In this document: positions 1 to 12,400 of the stretch, piece after piece
How positions within the stretch are numbered: position 1 is the first letter of the stretch
How the letters are laid out: each line of letters begins with the position of its first letter
Origin: Dentipellis sp. KUC8613
Taxonomy: Eukaryota; Basidiomycota; Agaricomycetes; Russulales; Hericiaceae
DNA length: 64,000 nucleotides
NCBI GenBank assembly: GCA_002286715.1
Contig: NSJX01000009.1
Coordinates: 373,966-437,965 of the forward strand
Direction: 5' to 3'
Notes under the pieces: generated by a model
What the model was told of the DNA's origin: nothing
The model's input: only the letters and a program-made list of their open reading frames with translations
The model's database searches: none
Position numbers and translations under genes: made by a program

Positions 1-727
1 GTGGGGCCTACCACACGAAGTGACTCTGAACTCCGCGTTCCATGCATGGAGACCATCGCGAGTAGGCTTCGAACACGCTTTTCGAACAACTCACAAGAAA
101 TTGTTGAACCAGTTGAATCTACCGAAATCGACGGACAGGAGAAACACCGCAAAAGGCTCGGAAAACACTATGGTTTTGGCAATCAGGCTTTTGATTTTCG
201 ATATCTTGGAGGAGCCCATCCGGTTGATCAAACGTTGATCAAAGCTACTGGTGGACTCTCTATGAAGTCGGACTGAGATCCTCTAAGAGACAAGCTTGGC
301 TGACACTGAGTCTCATGGTGATGTCCCAGCGCAGACCCTTCGCCACACCTCGGCGCGGAGCATCGTGGCCACCGCGTTTCTGTGCTGAGACCATGCGCCC
401 CTTTCATCGATAGCCAACATCGCTTTGACCAGGCTAGAGCCTTCGCTCGACAACGCGTAAGTGTACACGGAGCCACGTGTCCATTGTTGCGGCGCAAGCG
501 CACGATCTCGAATCTCCTTGCGCTTGGACCTTGTTTGTGGACAATAGGCCGGTCATTTCTTCATTCCACTTCGCCACGCGTCGCGATGCAACCTTGACAC
601 TTGAGGCGATGTGGCTTCTGGAAATCAATAAAAAGCCTTCGTTTGCGCGGGTGCAACGCGACCCAGTGACTATATCCCCCCATCTGCCGTACTTTGCCTG
701 CCTTCATCTTCCTTATACATCACTGAC
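1..727. other. no supported gene
   Basis: The longest open frame here (1-276, + strand) begins at the window edge with GTG and shows no recognisable domain. It could be the tail of a gene outside the window, but nothing supports that. Positions 700-727 are a pyrimidine-rich leader before the next ATG. Confidence 0.4.
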
Positions 728-1965
728 ATGCCTTCCTCTATTCCTCCTCCTCCACTCGATCTTTCCATCACTGAGCACTTCTCTGATTTCTCTGATTACT
801 CGCCCTTCTCGTCCTCGCGTCGTCCTATCTCGCAGTGCTCTGTCCCGCGTACAGTCAGCCGGTCTGGTTCGTGGGCCGACATAGCATCAGACGGCAATCC
901 ATCCGACTACGTACCTCAACGTAGGCCTTCTCTTTTCTCCATCTCGGATGTCTTTCCCGAAGGCCCCTTCCTTGCGGACAAACAAGACCACGAACAAGAG
1001 CAAGGATGTTACGCGCTGAAAGACGATGCGCATGTAAACGGTGTGAGTTTGCATGATACGGTACGTGTTCTTTTGCTTTCCAAGCCTGTCGCGCTTTGTC
1101 TCACCGACCGTTTCTGAAAGGTCTTTGAAGCAAATGTCTCTAGAAGCTCTGCCACCCCGAAGTGCCGCAGTCCCGACTCCGGACCTGAATACAGCTCAGA
1201 CGAAACCAGCAGCACTACTTCTAGGAATTCTTCGTACCGCTCACGCCGCTCTGGCTTCTACGGCTCACCAGCCTCTTCCGTGACTCCCTTATCTCTGCCA
1301 ACGCAGCCGTCCGCATGTGCATCATCCATTGACCTGTCCTCGTACTCAGCTCTGGCGCGCTTTGTCTTTGACCTTCGTAACGACTTCGCCTTGAATGCTG
1401 AGGACATAGAGGCCGTGATGAAAGCGATGGATGATGATGTACTGGACAACCCTTGGCTCGCATTCGAAGACGAGATGAGGGCCGCGTCTGAGGGAGAAGC
1501 GCCCGGGGCCAGCCGTCCGGCGCTTGTAGACTTCGTTCCGCGGAAACTGAGCAACGTTGAAGAATTAGAAGAGGCCATTATGGAGAAGAGGGAGCGAGTG
1601 CGGCGCTCACTGTCGGTTGCGTTTGCCTCAAAGCGCGGTGCAGGGTCGCCGTCTACTCGGTCCCAGGAGTCATATTCCTCTCACCAGCGCGCAGCATCAC
1701 AGGTAAGCTGCACTCGGCCATCACCCGACTTGAGCGTTTGTCTAATATGTCTTTTTACTCATAGCCCACTACTCCCCGTTCTCCGCACCCTCCAGTCATG
1801 ATTGCGCCTCTGATTAGCCTGGACGAGGCGCGCAAGAAGTTCGCTCACGCCGACTCATTGGACATCCCGGTTTTGCCGCGGACAGTTGTTCGTGACTTGC
1901 CATCCCCATCTTCAAGCAGCCGCAGCCTGCGGTCCGTGCGGGAGCGGCTGCGAGTCAGGCCCTGA
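728..1965 (+). CDS. Ser-rich hypothetical fungal protein
   Basis: I do not recognise this family. Three exons (728-1060, 1121-1702, 1765-1965) join in frame through GT-AG introns of 60 and 62 nt and give about 371 residues. The N-terminal third is Ser/Pro-rich and looks disordered. A more ordered acidic stretch follows around residues 195-260, containing FVFDLRNDFALNAEDIEAVM and then a conserved-looking FVPRKLSNVEELEEAI. The C-terminus is basic and Ser-rich. There is no signal peptide or membrane segment. The start is the first ATG after a pyrimidine-rich leader. It could be a cytoplasmic or nuclear regulatory protein, but no function can be assigned. The gene model itself is good because both introns preserve the frame. 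Confidence 0.72.
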
Positions 1966-3307
1966 GTTCTGGCTTCGTTCCATGCATTTGCGGGACCTCG
2001 TCTAGCGGGAGGATTTCCATATTTCATATATTATCCTTAGATCACCAGATACCACGCCGTCGAACGGACGGGTCTGTTTTAATACGATCATACTCAAACA
2101 AAAGGCTTTCTGAACGATGATCATGATGAATGCCAGACTATGATCTTGATTTAGCTACTAGCTGGTATGACTTTCCGACTCGTACTTGGCTAAAGGTCGT
2201 CTTTGTCGTCTGTCAGCATGACGGATCTTCACATTGCAAGATATGCATCGTTTGATAACAATCTAGCCATGTTTTTTTCTCCGCCAGTCCAGGGTTGAGT
2301 TCATTCGAAGGCTATCGTTATAGCCAGAGGACAAGAAGTCAGACCGCCGTAAGTTAGCGCCTGCGCCAAGTGTCCGGGCCGGGCCGGGCCGGCGCGACCG
2401 TGGTGAACCGGTGAACTTGAAGCAATTGAACATTGAATATAATCCTTGGATCCACGACTACCATCGACATCGTGGGCTGCGCCTGACCGTTGCATCTCTC
2501 TTCATGACCTCTGGTTCGATCGCACGAGGGCATGTATCATCCACATCATTTAGATCTCTACAGCGTGAATGGCCCGTCCCGTTTTGGTTTTGCGATAGCC
2601 AGGGGACTACGACAAACACCGGCAGCCGAATCTGAGTAAGGTTGCCAACGCCGACCCAAAGAGTATTTCCTCGGATATCTATAACTATGCACGGTATATG
2701 GGTATGGGTTGACCGACAGATGCTGCCGAAAACCTGCGATATTTGCTTCTTTCCCGCACGCCGTCATTTTCGATTATGCTTGGTTCGATCACTTGCACAA
2801 TGCAGGTTGCGCAATGACAGTACCTGGTACATACTCCTCAAAAATTTCATGAGACAAGGTTTGTCTCTATTACTGCCGTCTAGTCTCCGGTTTGAGTTGA
2901 TCCAACGTGCCTAATCATAGAATAGATGAGCTTCTAACAGGCTGCATGGACAACACGCCCCCGTACCCCTTCGGAATAGAAGTTCCTTATCTGACCGTGC
3001 GCTCAATGAATACCTGAGGCGGCGAGGATCCGTGAGAAAACAATCTTTCGGACTCGATAGGTCTTTAAGTGACCGTCAACGAGGTCGCAGGGTTGACGAA
3101 GGCATCTCACCTTCCCCTGCGTAAGTGCTCTGACTGGTTTACCTCACGCTACCTTCTATATCACTCATTGAAATAGTCTCCTAGCTCTAGTGCGCCACAA
3201 CCTCGAAGTTTTCAACACCATTTCGGATTTGACGCCTTCCTTGCCTCAACATCACTACGACCCTGTTGTCTCCGAAACGATATCTCATTCCCCAAACGCA
3301 CGAAAAG
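1966..3307. other. intergenic, no supported gene
   Basis: Only short open frames without domain signatures occur. A GGGCCGGGCCGGGCCGG run lies near 2376. The last 150 bp may be promoter and leader of BTB-1. A TGA stop in frame with the BTB-1 start lies about 70 nt upstream of it, so the reading frame does not extend into this stretch. Confidence 0.5.
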
Positions 3308-4907
3308 ATGCTTCATCCTCAAAAGTCTACGAGTGAGCCGAGCGCTTTGCCTCCGGATCAACCAAGGTTCTATTTCAATGATGGAAATGTCAGCTTCCTG
3401 GTACGCTCCTAGTGAACAATCACTCCATCTCACTTAGCCAATTCGAGCATGTCAGGTGAAAGGTGTAGTTTACCGTGTTCACCGCTACTTCTTCATCCGC
3501 GACTCGCCTTATTTTGCCAACCTATTGTCGAAGAGCCTCCCTGCCGATGGATCACCCCAAGCACCGACACCAGTCGATTTAGATGACGTGGAGTGGTATG
3601 AATTCGAGGCGTTCTTGTCGATTCTCTATCCGACGTAAGTGCTGAGAAATGAACTTTTCTACCGTCGAGTGATGTCTTCTCTCCCACGTTGAAGCAACTT
3701 TCACGAGAGCGATGTCAAAACTGTCGAGGACTGGACGGCAGTCCTCCGCTTGTCAACAGCCTGGTCGTTCTCTTCGATTCGCACCCTTGCAATCGAACGC
3801 TTAGCGCCGATCATCCCGCCGGTCGAGAAATTATTACTGGCACGCGCATACAATATCGAGTCGTGGCTGGTGCCCGGATTCGTCTCCCTGTGCGAGCGGC
3901 CGCAATCGCTCACGAAGGGAGAGGGTCGCAGACTGGGGGTCGACAGCGTCATTTTGATCGCAGCAGTCCGGGAGTGCCTCTGTGTCCGGAAGTACGGAGC
4001 TTCGACGGAAGAAGTGGAAAAAATGATACAATCTCACCTCAAAATTGAAGATACCGGAGCTTCCACGCCGAGAACGCAAGCCGAAAATGCATTGGCCGGT
4101 GCGGACACTGTCGAGAAAAGGGCTTATGAAGTCGCTGGGGAGAAGAAGTTATCCAAAGCAGCGGCGAAGGCAAAGGCGAAGCAGAGAGTAAAAGGTGAAG
4201 CCGATGCTGAGAGGAAGTCGGGCTCTGCAGTGAAGGCGAAAGCCGACGGAGTTGCCGTGGAGAAGAAACTAAACCATGAGCCTGCAATAATCAAGTCAGC
4301 CGAAGAAGTCACTTGGAAAATGGTAGAAGAGGACGAATTCGCGGGAAGGAACGCCCAGGAGAAGGGTGGTGTATCCGCTCAATATTCCACGCCTTTCCCT
4401 TCCCCCAACGCTGCACATGTTCGCTGGGAGCACGATGCCCAGCCCCAGCAAGTTGAATCTCCCAAGGGAGGACCAGCCATAGTTGTTCCCGACGCCAATG
4501 TTGCAACCCAACCCATAGCCATGGGCACTTTGACGGGTGACGAAGGTTTTCCCTCTGCGGCCATACTTGGACGTTCATCTGGATCCAATATGTCGGACTC
4601 TCTTTCAATCGGGGGAACGCACCAGTCAATACCTCAGAGGGTCTTGTCACCGCTCTCTTCGGAAGCTAGTTGGGACTGGGAGGACGACGTCGAGATTTTT
4701 GCCCCCGATGATGTACATGTAGGGTACGTCAATATTGGCCCCTTCCCATGGTCCAGGCGTTCACTGGTAGCTGACTATATTGTACAACTCATATTACAAC
4801 CTACAGATAGGAATCTAGATATTATTGGCCTGATAGCCTACTCCAACAACGCGTTAGAATCTTTCTTTGCTCGTCCAGTATCTCAAGCTTTTGATAAGGA
4901 TTGGTGA
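3308..4907 (+). CDS. BTB-1: BTB-domain protein with charged tail
   Basis: BTB (POZ) domains mediate dimerisation or cullin-3 binding; the partner here is unknown. Exons 3308-3400, 3456-3634 and 3695-4907 give about 494 residues. The first BTB strand FYFNDGNVSFL ends exon 1. Exon 2 carries the domain core (YRVHRYFFIRDSPYF to FLSILYP). Exon 3 opens with FHESDVKTVEDW and a BACK-like helical region, then an Ala/Lys-rich stretch near residues 215-310. The first exon is only 31 codons, so it lacks the acidic N-terminal tag of its paralogs. An alternative 3' intron from 4722 (GTACGT) to an acceptor at 4806 would end the protein at a TAG there; the unspliced frame runs to 4907. First of three tandem BTB genes. 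Confidence 0.82.
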
Positions 4908-5417
4908 CCACAGGCTCTCATGATGGTACGCCGTACATTGGGTGGCATGTCAATCATTTTTTTGCGCACAACGGATCGCAAATGCTTCGCGTTGAGGCGT
5001 ATGAGCCCATCAATAGAGGTCCGTCCCCGTTATCAATATATGTCCCACTTTCGGCCTGCACCACTCCACGACGTCAAGTGCCGACCAGATGAAGAGTGCA
5101 GATCCACACGGATCATCTAATTTCGGTGTGAGCGGCAAGTCTAGAGCGGATTAGATGAACTTCTCGCAGAATGCGTGGTCGACACGTTTCTTTTCGCGCA
5201 ACGAGGCCTCCATGCGGCAGACAATCGACAGGTGCGCGCTAGGAAAGTTTCCGTCTCTGTAGTCGACGGCAACCTCTCCCCATCGTCAGTGTTGTCTTCC
5301 GTCGGATCGCGTATATCATACCCAGTTCACATTATTTCTAGCAGCCTTGCGTATCAAGTGCCAGCATCTCACTAACCGGCCTCGAAGCCTTTCCAATTCA
5401 GCAATCCACCCGATACG
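4908..5417. other. intergenic between BTB-1 and BTB-2
   Basis: No gene is seen. A weak match to the upstream module shared by other BTB genes (TCAAGTGCCGACCAGATGAA) lies at about 5074-5093, some 320 nt before the BTB-2 ATG. That is the spacing seen for the stronger copies. Confidence 0.4.
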
Positions 5418-6904
5418 ATGTCCTCACCTCATCGGCAGCCCGCCTCGGACATCGACAACTCTGATACCATGCCTCAACCCGAGACCTTCGGGGACGCCTT
5501 GCCTGCAAGTGTCCCGCCGGTAGGACAGTCGAACGTCCCCGCTACGCAGTCAGCTCCCAAAATTCATCCAAAATTCTACTTCGATGACGGAAATATTGAT
5601 TTTTTGGTACGTGGTTGGCCTTTCCGTGTCCCGCCCCCGTCTGATCGGCGAAATATAGGTAGGAGATACGCTCTACCGTGTCCACCGCTATTTCTTCTGC
5701 CGCGACTCGCCGTATTTTGTCGGTCTCCTGTCGAATCATTTTGGCTCTACGAGCACCAATTATACCTGCACCAAATCGGTGCCGGTTGCTTTGGACGATG
5801 TGAAGCCTTCAGAATTCGACGCATTCCTGTCAATTCTCTATCCCACGTGAGCAGGCCATGCATATGACTGCGACAATCGGTGCATATTATTCAATGGATA
5901 TTGTAATCAGGACATTCCATGAACACGGCGTGACGACTGTCGAAGGGTGGACATCGGTTCTCCGTTTGTCCACGAAATGGTCTTTCTCTTCGATCCGCAC
6001 TCTCGCGACAGGCGCTTTGCAGCGCATTGCTTCTTCTGTCGACAAAGTGGTCCTGGGACGAACCTATGACATCGGTGCATGGTTGCGCCCCAATCTCGTG
6101 GCTTTGTGCGATAGGGAGCAGCCGCTCACGATGGACGAGGGTCTTCGGCTTGGAGTACGCGACGTCATATTGATCACATCCGTCCGCGAGAGCCTGCGCA
6201 TCCGAAGTCCAGATACTTCGAAAGATCAAGTTGTAAGGATGGTCGACCGGCATCTGAAACCCAAGGATGCCGGTTCAGCGCCTGAACCGAAAGCAAAAAG
6301 TCCCAAGGATGTTACTTCCGTATCTCCAAAGCAATCTCAAGCTGCCAGCCAGGCCTTCACCAATTCCACCAGTACACCAGCAAAAGAGCCGAGTCCTTCT
6401 GCACCTGCTTTCGCTTGTTCGACCGCACAAGACGAACCTTGGAAAAAGCAGCCGCAGTGGGGGCGAGCTCTCTCTGGCCTCAGGACTTCTTCGCAGGATC
6501 CTGGTCGACGATCCCCTTTCTATTCGACGCTGGATTCCGTTCAGAAGACGATCGCTGACGAGGTGGCCACTGCTCGCGCAGATAAACAGCCAGCTGAGGG
6601 CAGGCCCCCAATGCCCCAGGGCCCGTCGCTTCCAGCGCAAAGTACCGAGGCGGCTGTTCAGAAGCAGAAGCCAGTCCCGGGTGAGAATCATCGGAAGACA
6701 GACGCTCGTTCTTCGGGCCCCTGCCCGTCCGCGGCCTCGAAAGATCTTCGAAGTGCACCCTCCAAGACGATGGACATACCAAGCCAAGAACGAACTTCTA
6801 CTAAGGGTCTAATCGGTTGGGCTGCAGCTCTAGTGGGACCGGAGCAGAGAAACGATGGGAGCAGTGACTCGGACGATGGCGATGGTGGATCTATAAATCC
6901 TTAA
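5418..6904 (+). CDS. BTB-2: BTB protein with Pro/Ser-rich tail
   Basis: Exons 5418-5606, 5659-5846 and 5911-6904 give about 456 residues. A 63-codon acidic, disordered first exon ends in FYFDDGNIDFL. Exon 2 holds the BTB core (YRVHRYFFCRDSPYF ... FDAFLSILYP). Exon 3 begins FHEHGVTTVEGW and carries the BACK-like helices with KVVLGRTYDIGAWLRP. Unlike the coiled-coil paralogs, the tail is Pro/Ser/Thr-rich and disordered and contains PWKKQPQWGRALSGL, a short motif echoed in BTB-7 and BTB-10. The intron phases (0, then after the second codon base) are identical across the family. The start is the first ATG, with another Met 17 codons in. Confidence 0.85.
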
Positions 6905-7482
6905 TTTTGGTGGCTTGACTCCCTTGAAAGAGAAGGGGTACCGGTCGTTCCGTGTGATATAGTGGACTATGATCCTTGATGACAGTGTTTACGAACGAGT
7001 ATATTTTAGTTCCAGCGACAGCCGTATATGCGCTCGCGCATGGTTACCGCCTGAAGACCTCTTCGGCTGTCGTAGCCTCGAGGAAGGTAAATCTGGGAAT
7101 TAATCGTGGCCTCCCCCCCAGTGTCCTCCCACATACGCGTCCGTACGCTTCGCGCTGTCTTAGGAATGGCTATGGTCAGATAGAACTCGACCTGTCAAGC
7201 GCCAGATCAGATAAGAGAACGCGACGCAGCGTACCCTTTAGACCTACCTTATGTTCCAGAATAGGTTGGGTGCCGTTGTCTGGTGCGCAATGAGGACTTC
7301 GCGAGGCAGGGCTTCGGCAAAAAAGCTGCTACACGCCGCTGAAGCAAGCTAGGCTACACATAAAGGTCAGCATGCCGTCGGCCTCAGACGTTGACGAAGA
7401 TTCGCACCTTTCCTCCATCCATTCCTGATACCCGACGAGTTCATACTTCACCACTTGCCGGAAGCGTCAACCTACCACTTGG
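6905..7482. other. intergenic, BTB-3 upstream region
   Basis: No gene is seen. It contains upstream module copy A (separate entry) and, at 7354-7362, a CATAAAGGT that could act as a weak TATA-like element. Confidence 0.4.
7121..7223 (+). repeat. BTB upstream module, copy A
   Basis: About 100 bp that aligns with the region upstream of BTB-4 (copy B) in the same orientation relative to the gene. The best-conserved core is CAAGCGCCAGATCAGATA at 7196-7213, about 270 nt before the BTB-3 ATG. It may be promoter sequence retained after gene duplication or a conserved regulatory element; the sequence alone does not decide. Confidence 0.65.
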
Positions 7483-8448
7483 ATGTCAGTCAGCAGTGGT
7501 GAATCCTTCACCGACTTCGAAGATCTTGACGCCATGTCCGAAATGCCCGACTCTCCACCTCAGACACCTACTGCCGTTGCCAGCAATACGCCAAGCGTAA
7601 AGAAAGGCAGTCCAAGTTCCCCTCTGCCATCGTCGACGCCACCCGTGCCACTGCCTGGAATCAAGCATCTGAGATTCTGCTTCGATGATGCGAACGTGAC
7701 GTTCCTGGTAAGCGGCGTCCCCATAATTGTCCTCGTTGCCATGTACTGAAGTAGTGGCGGCGGCTCGCGCAGGTCGAGGGCTCTCTGTACTGCGTGCCCA
7801 AGTATTTCTTCCGCCGCGATTCGTCGTACTTCCGCGCGCTCTTCCAAGACCACCCCGACAAAGGTGCCGACTTATCCGTGCCGATCCGACTTGACGGTGT
7901 CAAATGCAGTGAATTTGACGCCCTGCTGTCCATCCTCTACCCCACGTAAGTCAGGTCACAATGCATGCGAAGAACGTTCACATTTGAGGCTTACTTAGCG
8001 ACTGGCGAACAGGACTTTCCACGAATGCGAGCTGAAGACGGTGGAAGCCTTGTCGTCCGTCCTCCGGCTCTCCACCGAGTGGTCATTCTCGTCAATTCGC
8101 ACACTCGCAATAGACCTCCTCCTACCCATCGCGTCTCCCGTCGACAAGGTCGTCCTCGGGCGCACATACGGCATCGACGCGTGGCTGCGTCCCGGCTTCC
8201 TGGCCCTGTGTGATAGGGACCACCCGCCGACGCTGGACGAGGCGACTCGGCTCGGGATCCACGACACTCTTTTAATCACGACCGTGCGCGAGAGCATGCG
8301 AAGCCGGAATGCGGGGTGGTCTATACAATACATTGAACGCGCGGTTGGGACTGACTTGAATCCCCAAGAGATGGCAGTTGTGGTGAAGATGGTCGATGAC
8401 GAGGTTGCGGCAGAGAGAAGGCAACAAGTAACATGGAGGTTTGATTAG
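7483..8448 (+). CDS. BTB-3: tail-less BTB protein
   Basis: Exons 7483-7707, 7773-7945 and 8013-8448 give about 276 residues. The N-terminal tag MSVSSGESFTDFEDLDAMSE is nearly the same as in BTB-4 and is followed by a Pro-rich linker and FCFDDANVTFL. Exon 2 is the BTB core with YCVPKYFFRRDSSYF. Exon 3 is the BACK-like region (FHECELKTVEAL, KVVLGRTYGIDAWLRP, TVRESMRS). The frame stops soon after VDDEVAAE, where BTB-5 and BTB-8 enter a long coiled coil, so this copy has lost its tail. A degraded BTB fragment follows directly, which suggests unequal exchange between copies. The BTB and BACK-like parts are intact. Confidence 0.84.
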
Positions 8449-8487
8449 GCCTCCCGGATTGACACACCGTCGTGGGGGATTCTGCTC

Positions 8488-8712
8488 CGGATGTTCACGG
8501 CCTTTCGCCTTTAGCGCGCAAAGGCGAGACGTGGTCCTGTAGCTATCGTTGTTATCAGTGTACTGAGTTCGCGCTAGGCGACCAGAATATGTCGAGGACG
8601 GTCTGTACTGCGTGCCGAAGTATTTCTTCCATTGCGATTCATCTGTTCCATAACCGTTGAGCCAAGTCCCGACGCTAGGTGCGATCCCACGGAGAGATCG
8701 TTTTGAACGAAG
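8488..8712 (+). pseudogene. decayed BTB fragment (exon 1 end to exon 2)
   Basis: Just after BTB-3, a stretch matches the end of exon 1 (GGATTCTGCTCCGGATG), intron 1 and the start of exon 2. At about 8590-8650 it reads VEDGLYCVPKYFFHCDSS, against VEGSLYCVPKYFFRRDSS in BTB-3, and then breaks up through stops and deletions. There is no start, acidic tag or BACK-like region. It is a relic of a further BTB copy. Confidence 0.7.
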
Positions 8713-9414
8713 TCTGTAGTGACACAAAATCAGCGCAATAAATCTCGCGTATCCATTAGAAAGAAAACCGATACCATACATGAGTGCCAACCTTGTCCAC
8801 TGTCTTCTCTATGTACCCCTAATTGGCAAGCTGGTGGTAAAGAAGTAATTATTTAATGAGGAACAGGATGTGTGTGGACCTCTTTGTATTTCGATATCGA
8901 ATGCGGATGGTGTGTCCTTATTTGAATAAGCTACAAAGAAAGTCTTACATTTGATAAATATTGGCATCGAGTAGATTGAACTAAAGCCTGCTGCTCACCT
9001 ACGCGTACTACATAATGGAGCTGCGTGTTGTCGCGTCGTCGCGTGCGCGTCGCCTGGCTCGTCGATCTCTTACCGCACTTGCACTATCCCTTCAACATTG
9101 TCGTCGCGTCCTCCCTTCCCCACAGCAGAAACGGTAAGAAGAGGCCGGGACAAAAAGCCGGGGAGAGAAAAGAGAACAAAGGCGATGCAAGGGGCGCTGC
9201 TTACCTCAGCGGGTGAGGGCTCTATTGTCGCCGTCGGCAGCGTTGCTCTTGCTCCTCACCGCCTTCAAGGCATCTTTACTTCTCCTTCTCCTCTCCCTTC
9301 AACAAGCCGGCCTCGCTCTCTTTATCGGCCGCCTCGCCTCGACAGGCTCAACCACCACCATCAGCATCTCCACAATCACCACCCCCGGTACTCTCGTCGC
9401 GCCAGTAGACCGCC
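8713..9414. other. intergenic, AT-rich then CSC1 leader
   Basis: Positions 8730-8960 are AT-rich with no gene. From about 9030 the sequence becomes pyrimidine-rich, consistent with the promoter and 5' leader of the channel gene that starts at 9415. Short open frames here look incidental. Confidence 0.4.
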
Positions 9415-12400
9415 ATGTCCAGCGTCGAACAGGTCTTCTCGCAGAGCGCGGACTCGCGGACGCTGGCGCCCGCAGCCGTCGCCTCTCAGGTCGGCCTTAT
9501 GTCTGCTGTCTCGGTGAGTCGCATGTGTGCTTTTGCGGTAGCTGTTGCTAACACTGCTCTCAGCTTATCACCATCCTTGTATTTAATGTCTTACGGCCCA
9601 AGAACAAGGTATGCCATTCCCCAGTCCTGTTCAACTAGGTGGAGGCGGCCGGAGAAATGGGCATCACTGCGATGACTTGTTGTGGCAACAGCAGGCCGTC
9701 GTACGTTGTGGGCGGTCGTGGAGATGGTGTTCCGTCTTGTTCAAGCGAGTCTCGGCAGCGAGTCTTCACACCGGGACCTCTCATGTTGCGTAACGTCTGG
9801 GCGATGTGACGTTATGCGTTATGAGAGGTTCCAGTGTGTGATGACTTCTGGCAGTGTTCACAACTGCTCCGACTCCAAGAATGAATGACTTCGCGCCTCG
9901 CCGATGTGGCTTGTCCTTGGAGCGAAAGGGCGTCATACTTCTTCGGCGAGCGTGTCTCCTGACGCCGGGTGGGATAATTGCTCCTTCTTGTTCATGCGAG
10001 TCATGGGCACGAAGTGCCTACGGGATTTTTAGCAATGCCCTCGACTGCCCATTGGAATGGCTGTTGGACCATCGCTTCTGACCACACTCTCTACAGATCG
10101 TCTACGAACCAAAGGTCAAGTACCATGTCGGCAACAAGCAGCCTCCGCGGATATCCGACTCGCTCTTCGGCTGGTTGCCGCCTCTTATCCACACCAAAGA
10201 GCCCGAGCTCGTCGATAAAATTGGCCTCGACGCCGCTACCTTCCTCCGCTTCCTACGGATGGTCCGCTTCATCTTCACCATAATCACCCTTATCTCCTGT
10301 GGTATTCTCCTCCCTGTCAATGTCGCGTACAACCTCAAAGAGGTTCCCAAGGAGGACCGTGACATCCTCTCCATGCTTACCATCCGTGACCTTCAACACA
10401 ACATCCTCTTCGTCCACGTCGGCGCCACCTACCTCATGACGCTCGCCGTGTGCGTTGGTGTTTACTACCACTGGCGCGCCATGGTCCGTCTTCGGCACGC
10501 GTTCTTCCGCTCCCCGGAATACGTCCAGTCCTTCTACGCTCGCACGCTCGCCGTCACCAAGGTTCCCAAGAAGCTTCAGTCGGACGAGGGCATCCGCGCT
10601 ATCTTCGAGACCGTCCAGGTCCCGTACCCGACCACCTCGGTGCACATCGGCCGCCGCGTCGGCAAGCTTCCCGAACTTATCGAGTATCACAACGACACCG
10701 TCCGCCAGTTCGAGCAAGTGCTCGTGCGCTATCTGAAGGGCGGCAAGATCGGCAAGGAGCGTCCCACTATCCGCATTGGCGGCTTCCTGGGTATGGGTGG
10801 TGTCAAGAAAGACGCCATTGACTTTTACACGTATGTCCTGTTCCCTCCGTCCGTGTTCCCTCTGACCTTGCGCCAGGGCCAAGCTGCAGCGCACAGAACG
10901 GGCTGTCGAGGAGTACCGCAACCAGATTGATACCCGCAAGCCGGAGAACTACGGCTTCGCCTCGATGGCCGCGGTCCCGTATGCTCACGTTGTCGCACAG
11001 TTCTTGCAGAAGAAACACCCGAAGGGGACGAACATCCAGCTTGCGCCTAACCCCAAGGACATCGTGCGTTCTCACGATGCCCATGTTGATGTCGCGCTAA
11101 CGTAGCGCCAGATCTGGGAGAACATCTGCAAGTCGGACGGCGAGATCATGCGCAAGCGGACCACGGGCTGGTTCTTCCTCTTCATCGTCTGCTTCTTCAA
11201 CACCGTGCCGCTGTTCATCATCTCCGTCCTCGCGAACGTGTCCTCGGTACGTCCCCCGCCGTCGGCTGCCTGCGTCCGTGCGCGCCTGACGGCTTTTTGC
11301 AGATCGCCAGCTTCGTGCCGTTCCTGCAGAATTGGCAGAGCGCGTCGCCGAAGAGCTTCAACTTCATCTCTGGTGTGCTCCCCGCCGCCGTGTCCGCGAT
11401 CTTTGGCTTCTTCCTGCCCATCACCATGCGCTGGCTCTCGCAGTACCAGGGCGCACTCACGCACTCGCGCCTTGACCGCGCCGTGCTTGCACGCTACTTC
11501 GCCTTCCTGGTCATCTCGCAGCTCATCATCTTCACGCTCATCGGTGTTATCTTCAGTGCGTTTCGTCATCTTCGTTTGTCAGAATGGTGTCGCTGAATGC
11601 AGGCGTAGATTCGGTGTACCAGATTGTCAAGCAGATCGGACAGCACAAGAGCTTCCAGGAGATCGTGGACAATCTCGACAAGCTGCCCGGCCAGATTCAC
11701 AACACGTACATCGATCAGGCGTCCTATTGGTTGACTTTCTTCCCGTTTGTATTCTTTGTTTTGTGCTCCTTGTTTGTTTGCTTACCTTGTGAATGTAGGC
11801 TTCGAGGGTTCCTCGTTATCTTCGACCTTGCGCAGATTGTGAACCTCCTCTGGATATCTTTCAAGAAGCAGTACGTATATCATAAGCGTATGGTGCTGAC
11901 GACATACTGACACTGGTGCCCTAGTGTTATGGGCCGTACACCTCGAGATATCCGGGAGTGGACGCAACCACCCGAGTTCCAGTACTCCATCTTTTAGTGC
12001 GTAGAACCCATTACACCTCATCTTGCATGACTGACAACGATACGACCTCACAGCTCCAACATTGTATGTCTGTTCATTTACGTCTCCGTGGCCTCGTATT
12101 GACCTTCTCACAGCTTTTCATGTGCGCCGTCGGACTTGTGTTCGCGCCTCTCGCGCCGTTGGTCGCGGTTGCCGCCACGATCGTGCTCTGGATCTCATCA
12201 TGGGTCTACAAGTACCAGCTCATGTTCGTCTTCGTTTCCAAGGTCGAGACTGGTGGTGTGAGTGCTTCGCGCTTTCGCACAGCCAGGACCGATGCTGATG
12301 ACTCGTCTCGCAGCGCATGTGGAACCCCGCCGTTAACCGTATCCTCGTCGCGACGATGCTGATGCAGGCACTCATGGTACTGAGTATGTCCCATCATAAT

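Noticed and set aside
10253..10939. 228-codon minus-strand frame
   Set aside because: Lies antisense to the third exon of the CSC1-like gene; shows no domain and reflects GC-biased third positions.
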